Source of the DNA: Apostichopus californicus
Lineage: Eukaryota; Echinodermata; Holothuroidea; Aspidochirotida; Stichopodidae
DNA length: 64,000 bases
NCBI GenBank assembly: GCA_020650975.1
Contig: JAIPMN010001866.1
Location: 18,286 to 82,285, forward strand
Direction: 5' to 3'
The notes beneath the pieces are model-generated. The model was not told the DNA's origin. It saw nothing but the letters and a program-made list of their open reading frames with translations, and made no database searches. Position 1 is the first letter of the stretch; every line of letters begins with the position of its first letter. This document shows positions 10,781 through 24,500 of this stretch, piece by piece. The position numbers were made by a program, and so were the translations under genes.

Positions 10781-13700
10781 TTTTTTGAGGGACAAACAAT
10801 ATATATAATGAAGCCGATTTACACTTGGTTCATTTGAAGTAACTATGTGAGACTTATTCTAGTGAAGTTTATTCGGAAAAGAAGATCCTTTTCACTCTGT
10901 AATGCAAGATTATATAAAAAACAAATACAATAATGTTACGGAATAATAACATAGACACTATGAAATTGTTCTGTGTACTTTTTTTTATTTCTGCTTTATT
11001 TATTATTTTTATGTGTCAAAAAGAAGAAATATCTCTGCAAAGCAGAAGAGCAAAAAGTTTGAAACAACTTGTTGATTCCAATTCCAACTAATAATACTGG
11101 TTGTTTTTTTTTATTTTGCAGAAAGGAAATATTCCTAAACATTGATACCTACAAACACAATCACACACACACACACATACAGAGAAAAGTGCAACTTGTA
11201 TGTTCGTAAAAAACGAACGGAGAATGAAATGAAATCTGTCTTTGGTATCAATATTCTGTTTACAAGTATAGCCTAAATTACACATTGCAAAATTACTCAG
11301 TTTTTCATTACACATTCCAAAAATGTTCTATATGATGACTTAATAATATTTGGCCCTGAACTTAAATTCTTTGTAACAAAGCAGTGGATATCTAACAAGT
11401 ACAACTAATTGTGCATATTAACATATCACATTCATAAAACAATACACACACAAAATATTGTGTAATAATAAGTGACAATCCTCATTAACATACACACAAT
11501 CTCGAGTAAATAAACGAATAAGGGCTAGAATATATGATCACACCCCCTCACCCAATGAACTAATACATTACCATCTGGCATAATATTTTTAGCTTGCCAT
11601 CAACAAACACCGAATATGGTAATGGGTACACAAACACTGTGTTCTGTGAAAGAATGAATAACATTGCAACAAGATGCCCCCACCCTTTGAAAATGAAACA
11701 CAGGTGGACTCCTACATTTGGGCCAAGGATGTTTTCTTCTCACCCTCAACCACCCCCCAACCACCCCCTGCCTACACTCCTCATATTGCCAAGCATTGGT
11801 AAACCCATCACACCTTATTTGATATTAACCTTATTTAGAAGAATTAATCCCCTGTCTTCTCACACTGATTCCATCTCGCTTTACGGTTAGATACACCATA
11901 CTTGATTTTAGTATTATTTTCATTTCCTTCTTGATCATCCCCAGCGACTCTCTCTGTTGACTAACACAAACTTAAGTTTGACAGAGTGTTGTTGTGGTTC
12001 CCACAATTCTAATTTCTCACCCTTCATGCTAAATGCAACACAGTGAGCAGTTAGCATCTTTGGAAACGATGTTTGGATTTTCAACTGTTTAGGTTGTGCG
12101 GTATATGTTATTTTATGTCTGGTATTGCTAGGATTATTTGAGGAATATTCTGTCTGTCAGAGGGGCTGATTTTATTACTGGGTGGGGAGGGGCGGGCAAA
12201 AAGCCCCTTAGAAATATGTATATGGTTGTTCCCCTGTTTTTAAAGTCAACCATCTTGAAGGTAGCTGGTGTTTTTATCCTGATAGCTATTCTTTCGCTTT
12301 CTCTACAAAACTTTTCCCTTCCCTGTTACAATTTACAAACCATCACAGTAATCAGAAACAAATTATTTACTTCCAATGGCTACAATACAGTTTAATTAGT
12401 TGATATTGATTTTTGCTTTGCTTTTTCCTCCACCACACAACCGGTTAGTTTACCTGTAAAATGGCTTATAGGCCTATTACCAATTTTGTAGAATTTAACC
12501 AGTTTTGAATGTAATATTAACCGTATTAATGAAAATTAAAATGAAAAAAAAAAAAAAAGAAGAATAAGTGAGTAATGTGAGTTCATTAATGTTCACAAAA
12601 ATAATTGCAACTGAACTTTTCTTGACCATCAAATAATTTTTTGTATGCAATATGACAATATCTACAACCACATTGGAAAAAGCTACCTGTCATTGTAAGT
12701 CAAAATAATTTAGTAACTGTTGAATAAAACTTTACTTATCAATGTTGTAATTAGTTGCTTCAATGCAAACTTAAGGGTTTTTTTTAATTCTTTTTTTTTT
12801 TCGTTTTCATTAATAATTGATCATTTTTGCCTTTCTAAGAACATAAGGAAGAAACCAAAGTACAAAAAAAAAAAAAAAAATTGAAATCAGGAATTAACTA
12901 ATTTGAGGTGGCTTTTCTCAGCTTTCTATAAATGAAAATATTGCATAGGTAAAAGTAAAATAAACACAAAACTAGAGATGGGGGAAGGTGGGAGGGTAGG
13001 GGAGAAGGGGTAAAAAAATTATTACTTATCTGTCACAGATTCTGAGATCTCAAAAATCGAATATTAAATTGAGCTACATCCCAACATAACATTGTTTTTT
13101 GTTTGTTTAGTGTTTCCAATATTTGCTGAATTGGTTTCAGAGAAAAGTAATGTAAAACGGGTCATTAAGTATAGTGAATTAGACCTTACAAAATGGCTCC
13201 AGTAAATGTGAAGACATAAAAAGTGTAAGCCCTCCATGTTATTGTAAACTTATTAATTTTCAATACTTACAATGTAAATATTCATGAGAATCAGATACAT
13301 CCATACAAATCATTAAAGAAACTTACTGATACTACCAGCAAATGCTAGAGAACTTCAACCCAATCTGTCTGCCATTTTGTTTCTAATGTAACATTTTAAT
13401 GTAACATGTTTTTAACTAAGTGTTCAACAAGCTTTCAAATAGTTTTATAACCAGAACACTATCATGTATGTTCACCTAGATCTAGTGTCACAAGCAAAGT
13501 TGGTTGCGTCTACGTTCCTTTAGCATTAAAAGGGTTGGTAGGCCTTGGTCTTCCATTAAAATGTTCACTTTGCTGAGAGGAACTAGACATCTTTTACGAC
13601 ACGAAAGGTGCCAAAGGGAAATAGACTAAGATTGAATTTTTGGGCTCAAAAAAATAATCTAAATCATATAAGCCTAGAGTTCCATTTAAAATAACCTACA

Positions 13701-15530
13701 ACAGATCTTCTCCCTAGCTTTGTACATGATTGAATTGGTCAATATTTGCAACTTCTCTTGGATGCATAAGCTTCTGGAGACAAGTTGCGATGACTCTGTC
13801 TCCCACGTACACTAGTTAGTGGTATACTTTGCTGTGATTTGTGAAAACATTCAAGCACTTTACCATTACATCAAGCATATTACAAGGGAATTACATACAT
13901 TTTGAGCTATTGGACAAGTAGTCTTTGGTCCACATTCATAACTTAACTGTACTGACAATCTCTATGCAACATTGTAACAACCTTCAAATGAGTACATCAC
14001 TAGAAAGACATCTGTGCAAAGATAACATTAATGTTGCAGGAAAGGATGATGACATTTTATGCTAACTTCCGGTGAGATTAGTGGCACTAAATTACATGAT
14101 CAGCTGTCGCCAAGGCAACCAAATAACCTTCCATCTTTGATCTGTGCAGTGATGTTAAAGAACAAAACAATGGGTGAGACCACTCCCCAACTCAGATGTC
14201 ATAATGTAGCTAAACAGAAATTCCGCAATGACTATTTCCTTTACAGAAAACCCTGACATTTAGGCTATTTACTTAAAGATACCTACATTGCTCCAATGAT
14301 ACATCATTTATGTTAATTGTCAATAGGCTAGCATCTCAAAACACAGACACAGGATAACAACTTCATTATGAAACAACGTAGAGAATTTTTACAACAGGGC
14401 TAAAGAAGAATCCCTCCCCCCTCCGCACCCCCTTTCCCCTCATGGCAATCCAATAACGCAAACTTAAGAATGCAGCATTTAAAAAGTATTTCACACACTG
14501 TCAAGGAGAGAATAATGAAAATAAAAGTAATGTTTGAGGAAAGTGAGTAAAAAAAAGTGAGGATATGGATGATATGATAGGCTACATCATTTCTGCAATT
14601 GTCTGGGTAAAAAAACCAAGTAAACCTGGTGATTACATCACACCAGCAATCTACTGCATGGTAATCATCCTTTGAATAAGAACAGAAGAAAAAAAAAACG
14701 TATTTTCAGACAACTTTCTTGCTCAGCAACTAGAGCAGACCACTGATATCACTAACAGGAGGATAAAAGAGGTTGATATACAAGTCTATGGGAAATGTGC
14801 CATACCTCTGATACTGTTCTGCTAGTGAAATTTTGTCATTATTCATTATAAACAAAAAAACAAACTCTTGTTTTCTAAAGTCTCATAGAGACCAAGAAAA
14901 ACATCCTCCCTGGAACATTCCTCTGTCCGTCTGATTCACATGACTTTAGAAAGTCTTGCAAACACATCAATCTCATTCAAGGATAAAATGGCAAGGGGGA
15001 GGTGTGGTGAAAAACAAGTGGGAGGTGGAAGGAGGGGGCACTCGTGAAGAAAGGAGAGGGGACCTCATGAAGAAAGGAAAGGGGGATTAGTGTTTAATCT
15101 TTGTTATCATGTTATTAACAATTACTAAATTAATATTGCTAGAAATGCATGTCAGAATATCAACTTACTTTTATGCCTACAGATATCTTATATCTAAAGA
15201 TAACTTATCCAGCTTAAACAGACAAAAAAGGGAAGGGGGAGGGGAAGGAGGGGGGGACCAAGGGTCCATGTCAATATGAACAGAAAAGAAATCCTTAAAT
15301 ATAGACTGAGTGCAATGTCATAGATTCACTGACAATTGCATGTGAACATGAACAGACAGACACATATTATATGTGCCATTATGACATGGCATAGGTAGAA
15401 GTACGGCTTTTCTGATTGCACAGAAAGGCTATTTTATAGCCAGCATACATCCACAGCTCAAAGGCCCATTGGCCCGCTGACCTCTTGGTGTGATGCCTTC
15501 TGGGAGAAAATCCACTGGACCTCACATTCT
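10781..15530. other. Intergenic and probable USP22 3' UTR, no separate gene seen
   Basis: This stretch has A/T homopolymers, a CA run at 11162-11177, C-rich and G-rich patches (11750-11770, 12985-13010, 15230-15255) and no recognisable exon on either strand. Part of it is presumably the USP22 3' UTR, which runs leftward from 15530. No poly(A) signal could be chosen with confidence. Confidence 0.45.
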
Positions 15531-18500
15531 TCATTCATACTCCAAGATTCTCTTGTGATAGAAGAGTAAATATCTGTAATGATAAAGAGTATACAAAGGT
15601 GGTAATAATTCATACACTGTAGCATGTCATGTAAGTACAATATATTGAGATGAATCATATCAGAGGCCCATCCATGACAGAAGTATCTGTCTTACTGTCT
15701 CGAGTAAATATTCGCCAATATAAAGAAGCGTTCCATTTAAAACACATTGAGAATCCGATATTTACTAGAACCTAACTGTATACTGTAACTGTATAGCATA
15801 GAGACTGTAAATCTTGAAAAACTTAAATGTAAATTTAATGAACAGTATAAAAAAATCACTTCAAGGAATTCATACGACAGGGATTCTCAATTAATTTTCT
15901 ACGAGGGGAAAGCATTCGTTGTTTGCAGGAGGCCAGACTACAATCTCACTATACCTACGTTGAGTAAATTGCAGAATATGTGGGTAAGGTATTCAAGCCC
16001 AAGGTTCTAGTTGCATGTATATCATACAGATTAGTTCTAAATTGTGGACAGATATTTTTTTACTTGTGGGCCAGACTGAAATTATTCGCAGCTTAGATCT
16101 GGTCCACAGCCCCACATGCCTCCTATTGACAATCCCTAAGACAAAATATTAGTAGTACAGCCTAGCATTCAGATGAACGGAAGTGAAAGTGTGTGTTAAG
16201 CTATCATAAACAAACAGCTTAAGGTTAACATAGAAAGACTGTAAACATTTCCCGATATGTTTTAATATTTTATTTTACAACATTTTACAATGCAAACCTG
16301 CCAGCTTACAACATTACGCATGGTTACCGCCACGCATCTCTGGGCTGAATGATTGAAATATTCAGCCATTTAAATACAGAATGAAACGGGATAAATTTAC
16401 CCTTCACTCTGGAGGACATCTTGTTTAGTTGCTCTGGTTATCATTGCATCGTCGCATTTAAACCACTGGTCTCTGTGTTGGCGGACGTAACATGTGTAGT
16501 GACCGTGGTCTAGAGTACCTAGGTGATTAACCACCGCAAAGAGTGAATACCTGCAGAAGATATCAATCGTAAAACTCTATCATTATGTCCTGTTTGTTAG
16601 AATTATGTACAGTCTGGAGAAGAAGGTGAAAAAAACAACAATCCGATTCCTCCAAATGTAACTTTACAAAACAAAACTGTACTCTTTAAGAAAAAAGGTA
16701 TGCTCTATAATTGTGTTAGCAAGACAAAAAGGCTCCCATGATGCATCGTTGAGGAGTAAAATGAAGTAATTACAGAAAAATTGACTATTTTCACAGGGTT
16801 AGTGTTCAAAATATGAAAAGTTATATATCATGTAATGGAAAATGAAACTGGGAGGAATGAGACTGGAGTATAGGGAAGGGCAAAGCAAATATAAGGGGGG
16901 GGGGTGGGTGTAGAAGGGGGTTCTGCACATGTATAGTCACCAATGGACTAAACATGTGGCACTTCAATTCATTGTTCATCCATAGTTTATGGACCCCTTT
17001 ATACCTTTACCTACACACCATCTCATTTGTCATTAAGATAGGGAGGTGGGATGTGGGGTACATGATTGGATGTATTGACTTGCATTTTTGTTTGGGTTGA
17101 ATGTATCATGGTTTTCATGTTGACTCACTCTAAGGAGCAATCTGCAATGACTCACCTGTTATCACTAAGATGTCTTCTATTGGACTGCACGTTCTCCCGT
17201 AAACCACTTGCTCTCCGATGCGTGGACATGTACGGCGTCATGTCCAGTTCGTGAGGAAACGATATGAACGATGATATCTTCTTCCTCAGCTTTGAAGAAT
17301 GTTCGAAACGCTGCGGAGAAATAAGAGTCCGTAGATCGTATTAAAACCGAGAGCTACTCGTTACTTTGTAATTCGACAGACGACATGAAACTACGTGCAA
17401 AAATTATTCACTAGCTGATCGAGGTCAGCATTGTGTTCAGGTTTTGTATTGCTACAGTCATGATTACAAATTTATGCAGACTTATGCAATGAACAACAAA
17501 ACGAAACAGAGACAGAAATACATCACAACATCTTGATGTCGCACAGAGAAATGATTTTTGACTCTTATTCCTCTGAAAGCTAAACGAGGCTCCAAATTAC
17601 CTTGGGTGCTTTTAATTGCAAGATGTTTATTAAAGATACACTCACCTTGAGGTGGAAACAGGCAACCAGAGGCAATTTTTTCATCGTGAGTTGTTTTGTT
17701 GATTCTTGATAGCTCTGGCAACTGCTGCACTTAATTTTGGCACTGCTACCGAGATATTCTGGACGTGTGAATCTTTCATTGAGAACAAATACAAAGAGAA
17801 GAGAAAATCAAAGATCAACTTGCATTGAAAGTCAAACAATATTTACTAATTAGGGATTTTTTTATTAAGGACTTAACTATCCTTTAGAAGACTATGTTTC
17901 ATTGATTCACATTCTACTATCTTCCCTGAATGGGACAAACAAGTACGTAAAAAGGAGAAATCAGAATGAGTGAGCAGCTGCATTCTTCTACATTCTCTCC
18001 TCAAGTTCTATTCTATATCAATCTTGGGTTAGGGAATTCCTTTATACAAATTCAAGAGTTCATTAGAAAAATTCCAGTGACATGTTCATGTGAGAGGAGG
18101 CATGACAGTTAAACACTAACCCTCCATATTGTAAAAACGCCAATGCACTGTATGTATATTGAGAGTATGCTGAACAGGTCTCGATATCAGAAAAATAAAC
18201 TGTCTGCTTCATTTTTGAGGCATTACAGTTCTTTCCCAATATTAGCACTAGAGATCTCAATGTACTAACCATGATGCTACCTCTGTGTATGCTTTCAAAC
18301 AATGTAGCAAAAAATAAAATAAAACAACAACTGAAATACCATAATATACAAATAATGAATGGTTATGAGTGCAATAGTGCAAATATTTCATGAGTTGAAA
18401 GATGGAATGTTCCATTCAACTCAGCTGCGCCTTGTTGAATGGAACAAATTACATCTTTCAACGAATGAAATATTTGCACTATTGCACGAATGGAAACCAT

Positions 18501-21500
18501 TCATTATTTGTTTTATACAACACCTTCAAATTTGGATATAATTGGATGTAAAATGCACTCATGCAATAGATTGTTTTGAACAGACAGGTTTCTCTGCTCT
18601 CTTACCATTGAAACAAGTGCTACCAAAAAAGTATAACCCATGGTTCTATTTCATAGAGTGGAATAGAGCGGATTTTGCATGCAATCAACGAGCAATTGAC
18701 CAATCAAATGACCAGAATACAATTAGGTGTTGTATAATAGTTTATATGTTGCATGAAATAGTAAGCTACCTTCTAAGACAATCATCTAAGGAATGGGGGA
18801 CATCTTCAAACCCTGGAGGTGACATGAGACCGGTCTCTACCTCCTGGGAACTGCTACTACTAGTACTGCTTCCTGAAAAGATGAAAAGAAAAATTCAATA
18901 CTGGAACGAATTCGTTTGGCATTCCATGTTGAGATCAATCAACAGAAATTGAGTATTGTGATTAATTGCAAGAAACATTGCCAAGGCTACATCGCCATCA
19001 ATGCAAACAGCTGAGCACAAAACACATTGTTGGATGTGTCACACTTGTTTGTTTCAAGACAGACTTAAATAGGGAATCATTTATGCGGTATCTCACCGCA
19101 AAATACTATGCAGAAATGGCAAACTTCTATACAAGTCCAAATCTGTGTAGCAGTGTTTGTACCTTGGCCTAGGTTGATTTATATGGTGACTTTTGAACTC
19201 GATCATACTAAAATATAGTTTGACCTTTGACTTCCATCAGTTCTCTGTACTCACCTTAGAGTGCCAAATTGGTTAACCTTAGAAACAGATTAGGCATTTT
19301 CATGGTCCCTTCCCTATTCAGTCTGTTATAGTCGCAACAAAATGTTAGAAATTTATGACAAAATTGTCTTTGTGATTTTCTCCTGCATGAGTTTCATGGT
19401 CTGGTCTTAACTTGCACATTACCTGAGGAGTTGCTATCATTAAAATCTGGATGTGCTGACGGTGTGGACCCTGGAGCTGGTGTGTGTGTTCCTGTCGGTG
19501 TCACCTGTCCTCCAGATGGCCCCAAGTCGAGTGATATGTCCCAGAATGGATCTACTGTTATAGAGACACCCCTGCAAAAAAGGCGACACATAAATACAAA
19601 CAAATCAATGAAAAAAGAAAGAAAATGAAAGAAAGCAAAAGTAGATGGGGACTACAAAAACAAATTTAAAAAAAATTCTATTATACTTGACAAAAAACTT
19701 GGATACAAAACTCAGTGGTTTATGGAAATCTAATGGCAGTTTATAGTAAGATAATGCTCCTCTTGTCAGCTGTCCAACTCCTAACACCAAAAGAACACTG
19801 CTTAATTTAAATTTAAAAAATTTAAATCGTGAACAACAAGGTCCAAATGTGTCAAAATAATGGAGGTATTCAAGTGCACAGCAAATTTGCCATTCCCATG
19901 CATTCAAATCCTGCTGAGTATTCAGAAATCCATGCTAAGGAGATGTTTGGGTGATATTTGGGAAACTTTCAACCATTTCATACGCTCTAGATTAGGAGCT
20001 TCATCATATTGTTCTAAGCTACTCTTAAGAGCAGGTTTTGGTTTCTAATCTCCAATCACAGGATAAGTAGTTTTTGTTGTTGACATAATTCATGTTGTTT
20101 TCATTAATGTGACAAACAACATTGGTATCTTTCCCCTTACTCTAGAGATTGCATTTGCAAACCAAATTAGTCAAATTTTTGTACTATATTTGTTTGATTT
20201 AAATTTACAAAATGGCTGCAATCAAAATATGGTACGAGACAAAAAGAAGAATAAACGATAAAGGACATCACAGCAAAAATGTCCTTCACAAACTAAAACG
20301 ATGTGTACTATGTACCACCGATTACAACAGCAAAATACAGTATAGAACGGGGGGCTACAATACACGGATTTCATCCATATCCGGTCAAACTCCAGTCTGT
20401 CCCAACGTGTCCGGATAATATATCCGATCAAACTCTAGTCCGTCCTTATGTGTCTGGACGCTACCTGTACTCACTTGCAGACTTGACACATGACATCTGA
20501 TTGTAGACCTCCCGTGAAAATCTGATCGATGATACAATTGCACCGATTTGGGTTGTTTCCTGAGGTGCCGTTGTGACCTGTCAAAGACGAATGAGATATA
20601 CTTGTAGTATTACGGATAAAAATACATTCGAGGCAACAGACACACCCTTGTATGTGAAAGTGGAAGGGAGTAAAATGATTGTTAGAACAAACAGCACTTA
20701 ACAATTTAGAATGGAAGCAAGGTGGATGGACATTAGAGAAGCAGGACAAATGGCTACTGTACACTTTCAGTTTGCAGTTTCTTTATTCCAGTATAAATAG
20801 CATAAAATAAAGTTTATAAATAGGAAAGTATTAACAGTTATGATACATAAATGACAATAAAAAGAAAAGCGATTAAGGGCGATAAAAAAGACATTTCAAA
20901 GGTTAGTAACACAATCAACAGTTTTCAAATGTAAGTCAACTAGGAATAATGAGGAAATATCAAGACTTCTAGAATGACAGGAGGTAGCTACAGGTAAAGT
21001 AGCTACAATTTAATCTACACCATGGATACATGGGCAGCCAGGATTCAATCTATCAAAGAAACCTTATCAATGTGTGAAAGACAGAGACCAACGGATGTTT
21101 CAAGACATTGACAACAGACTTGCAGCAGGATGGACCACAAAAGGGCATGCACTGAGTGACTACAAAGGGTGACCCAGAATAGGTTGATGAAAATGATGGT
21201 ATAGATACCTTTACAGTGTCTGTGTAGAACATCTAAAGCTGCAATAAAAAATTCATGAGCGTCTTGTTGTTCGTAGCCCGCCAGATGACGGGCGTGCGTC
21301 CAGACAAGGTGAAGTAGCTTGTAAGGAATGTGGACAGAACGCAAACCCGAGTAAAACTGTAAAAGGAGAGGTCGAGTAAGTTAAATGCATCATCGGTAAA
21401 CAATATTCATATCCTAGAACCAACAACTATACTTCAAATCACAAATTCATTCACATTAATTTTTAATATTTAATAAATATCTTTACTGTTTCCTTTTTTA

Positions 21501-24500
21501 CCTTCATGTGAAGACATGCAATTGCTCCAAAAGAACGAAATACACATTACAGTTCAGGTTAAAGAGACAGTGAAGTATTTAGGGCGTGGCTACTGCGGCC
21601 TTGACCCATGCACCAACCCCCCGGCCACCCCATCTCACATTAAGGGGAACTCCACATATTGACATTAAAAATCACCCTCTTGTAAAGAAGGGGCAATATA
21701 TATGATATGCAATTGGCATTACAACAGTTTCGCAAGAACAAGGCTCAACCTGCTTTTACAAATACGTCATCTTGGACTAATATCTAGGCTATAAAGAAGT
21801 TCCAAGATGACTGAGGGTTAGGACAAATCCACAAGGATAGGCTTAGTAGAATTCAATGCAAACTATCTTTTTACTAGATTACACACTATGAAGTGGTTTC
21901 CCTCTATCATAACTTAACCTACCAGTACACCTTGTTATTTGCGATGCATAGCAACATTTGAACAAATCTACACACCTTTTCTGTTCTCTCTTCCATGTAT
22001 AGGAACTGCCTCGCTTTAAAAATCATTACCAAGTTAAATGAAGTCATTTACCTCTTGAAAAACTGTGGACATTTCACACACAAGGCACTGATCTTTAGGG
22101 TCTCCCTTACTCTGGTAACGGTGACTTCCTTCCTTTCTCTTGCACTGGTGCTTGTCGGACAGGAAGAAATCTCGTAGCAGTGGTGTATGAGTCAGAGCTT
22201 GCAGAATGCAGTTCATGAAACAGGTATTACCTAGATTAATTAAGCCTCTTAAACCTTTCATTTGGCAAGAGGGAAAGGGAGAAGGGGGGTGGGGGGGGGG
22301 AGGTGGGGGGAAGATGAGGTAAGAAGAAAAGAAAACAAAAGCATTAATGACAATAACCACAACCCAGCAAACCACTGCTCACAAAGTGAAAGAAAAAAAG
22401 ATTTAAATCTGTTCCATTAACAAAGCAAGTTTTTTGTTTACACAAGGCGAGACAGGTGCTTCTATCCCGTTTCATATTAACCTTTGGAATACTTGACTCA
22501 GTTTTTTTTGTTTGTATTGCATAAATTATTAATACACATTTTCTGGGCAGTGACTACAAAGTTGTCCTCTTTCAGTTTCAAGAAGAAATCCTTGCAGTAG
22601 TTTATTCACCATTTCTTCCCGCTATAGTTTACAACCTTACCAATAGGGGTATATTCTTAACACAGAACAAGTTTGTTCAATGAATATATTTTGCTCTTCA
22701 AATATTTTTGAAAATGGCAAACATTGGTTAAAGTACCTCATTGGTGCGAAGGGGGTAAAAAAATACTGTCTGCTATTCATATTGTTAAACTTATGCTTCC
22801 TTCACAGAGAACTTCCTGAGAAGTTTCTATTTCTGTTTTGTGTTTTTTGGTGCAAAAAGAAATTAGTGTTTAAATATTCCAGTGCTTAACACAATGATAA
22901 GTTTGCCATGCCACACTAATGAGGAGCTTTGATTAGATGTATAACAATAGTTAAATATTTAAACTGAAGAAGAAAGGTTTAATACCAATTCCATTTACAT
23001 TGTAACCATTGTCAGTTTCTATAATATATTCCAAATACATTGAACTTTCTGTACCTATTGTTGAATTGAAAGTAACCCTTCTTCTTCTTGGACTTCTTCT
23101 CAGTAAACTCACTTCAGCTCTTGAAGCCTCCCAGGGGGTAAACTCCCAGCCGTTACAACCTACAGAAAGCAAAACCATAGCGTTCGTGATTTCATCCCTC
23201 GTTTCTTGCAAATGTTTTTCATATTTAAATATCACGTAAGATCCTTCACTTCAAGAGAGTCCAAGACACAACTATATGTGACATAAGCTGACCAACAGGA
23301 CCATCTTTTGTTTTATTTTACTGGTCATTAGTAATATCCACAAATATGCTAGAAAAGTCAACAAACAATTTACTGCCAATATTGAAGTTCATTCCGTCAT
23401 TGAGAGTCTGTGTCGTTGTTCATACCTGTTTTGCTTTCATCCTTTCAAGTTTTTTCCGTGCAATTGAAACTCTTTAACAACATTAAATTTCAGTTTCAAA
23501 GGAAACATTAACGGAGCTGTTTGCATGGTACAGTATCGCTGTGGCATGATTGCCACCCACATTTCTGCACTGTCTATCTCAGCAATGAAACATTGAATCA
23601 ATCAGTGAGTGTTATCTTGATTTAATATTTTACTAAACTTGTTTAATTCAGTTTACGCTTTAAAATAATTGACCTTGATATCAAACTTACCTAAAAATTT
23701 GGAAGCTTTTAACCTTTCTTCCTTGACAATTGCTTCAAAATCTTGATCATAAATGTAATCGTTGCAAGCAAAGCAGAATACTGCACCATAGGAAAGATCC
23801 ACAGCTGCAAAGATAACACTTTTATATATCATCATCCATTGATATCATGCGTTATGCATATATGCAAATTACTAGATTATGAATAATCATGAAAACATTC
23901 CAAAATGATGAAAGTTTCCAATTTGATTCCTGTATTAAGTGATAAAAACTTTTAAGCAAGAGTGTTTTGGCCAAGAGATGTTTACAATCAAATTGACTGC
24001 AGGACTCACCAGTTACTCAGAGTAGTGGTGCATGTAACGACAAAATCTAAGAGTCTGCCTGAGTTTGATAAACTGCCATCTTAATTTTAATTACATTTTG
24101 AAGTTTTGATGAACAATCACAACAAGTGGTAATTTGCTTTCAATCCCCCAAGTGTGGCTTATTGTGTAATTTGTCCATTGATGTCTGTTGTCAACTTTTG
24201 CCACAGTAACACAGTAAACACATGGATTTAGCCATTTCAACATGAGACTGGATTCACATTTTTGATAATTAGGTTGTTCATTTATTCAATCTTTGCAGCT
24301 ATTGGGTACATTTACACTTGAAAGAAACATCCTTTGGTTTTATTTTTGAAAATTTTGAAACCAAATATCCTTGACCATCGAGTTGAAACTGTCCATGCTA
24401 GTGAATCAACAACATATGTTCCATTTCAAACCCCTAAGAGTAAATTTGGCTTGTTTTGTGATAACATTGCTTGTACTTAGCAAAATGAATGGAGTAGGTT

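Noticed and set aside
10394-10795. 133-codon open frame on the minus strand
   Set aside because: It lies wholly in the 14-base minisatellite. Three units make 42 bases, so a stop-free unit stays open indefinitely. The peptide is a simple repeat.
18542-18952. 136-codon plus-strand frame
   Set aside because: It runs through a repeat-like region and then antisense to USP22 exon 9, which is well supported on the minus strand.
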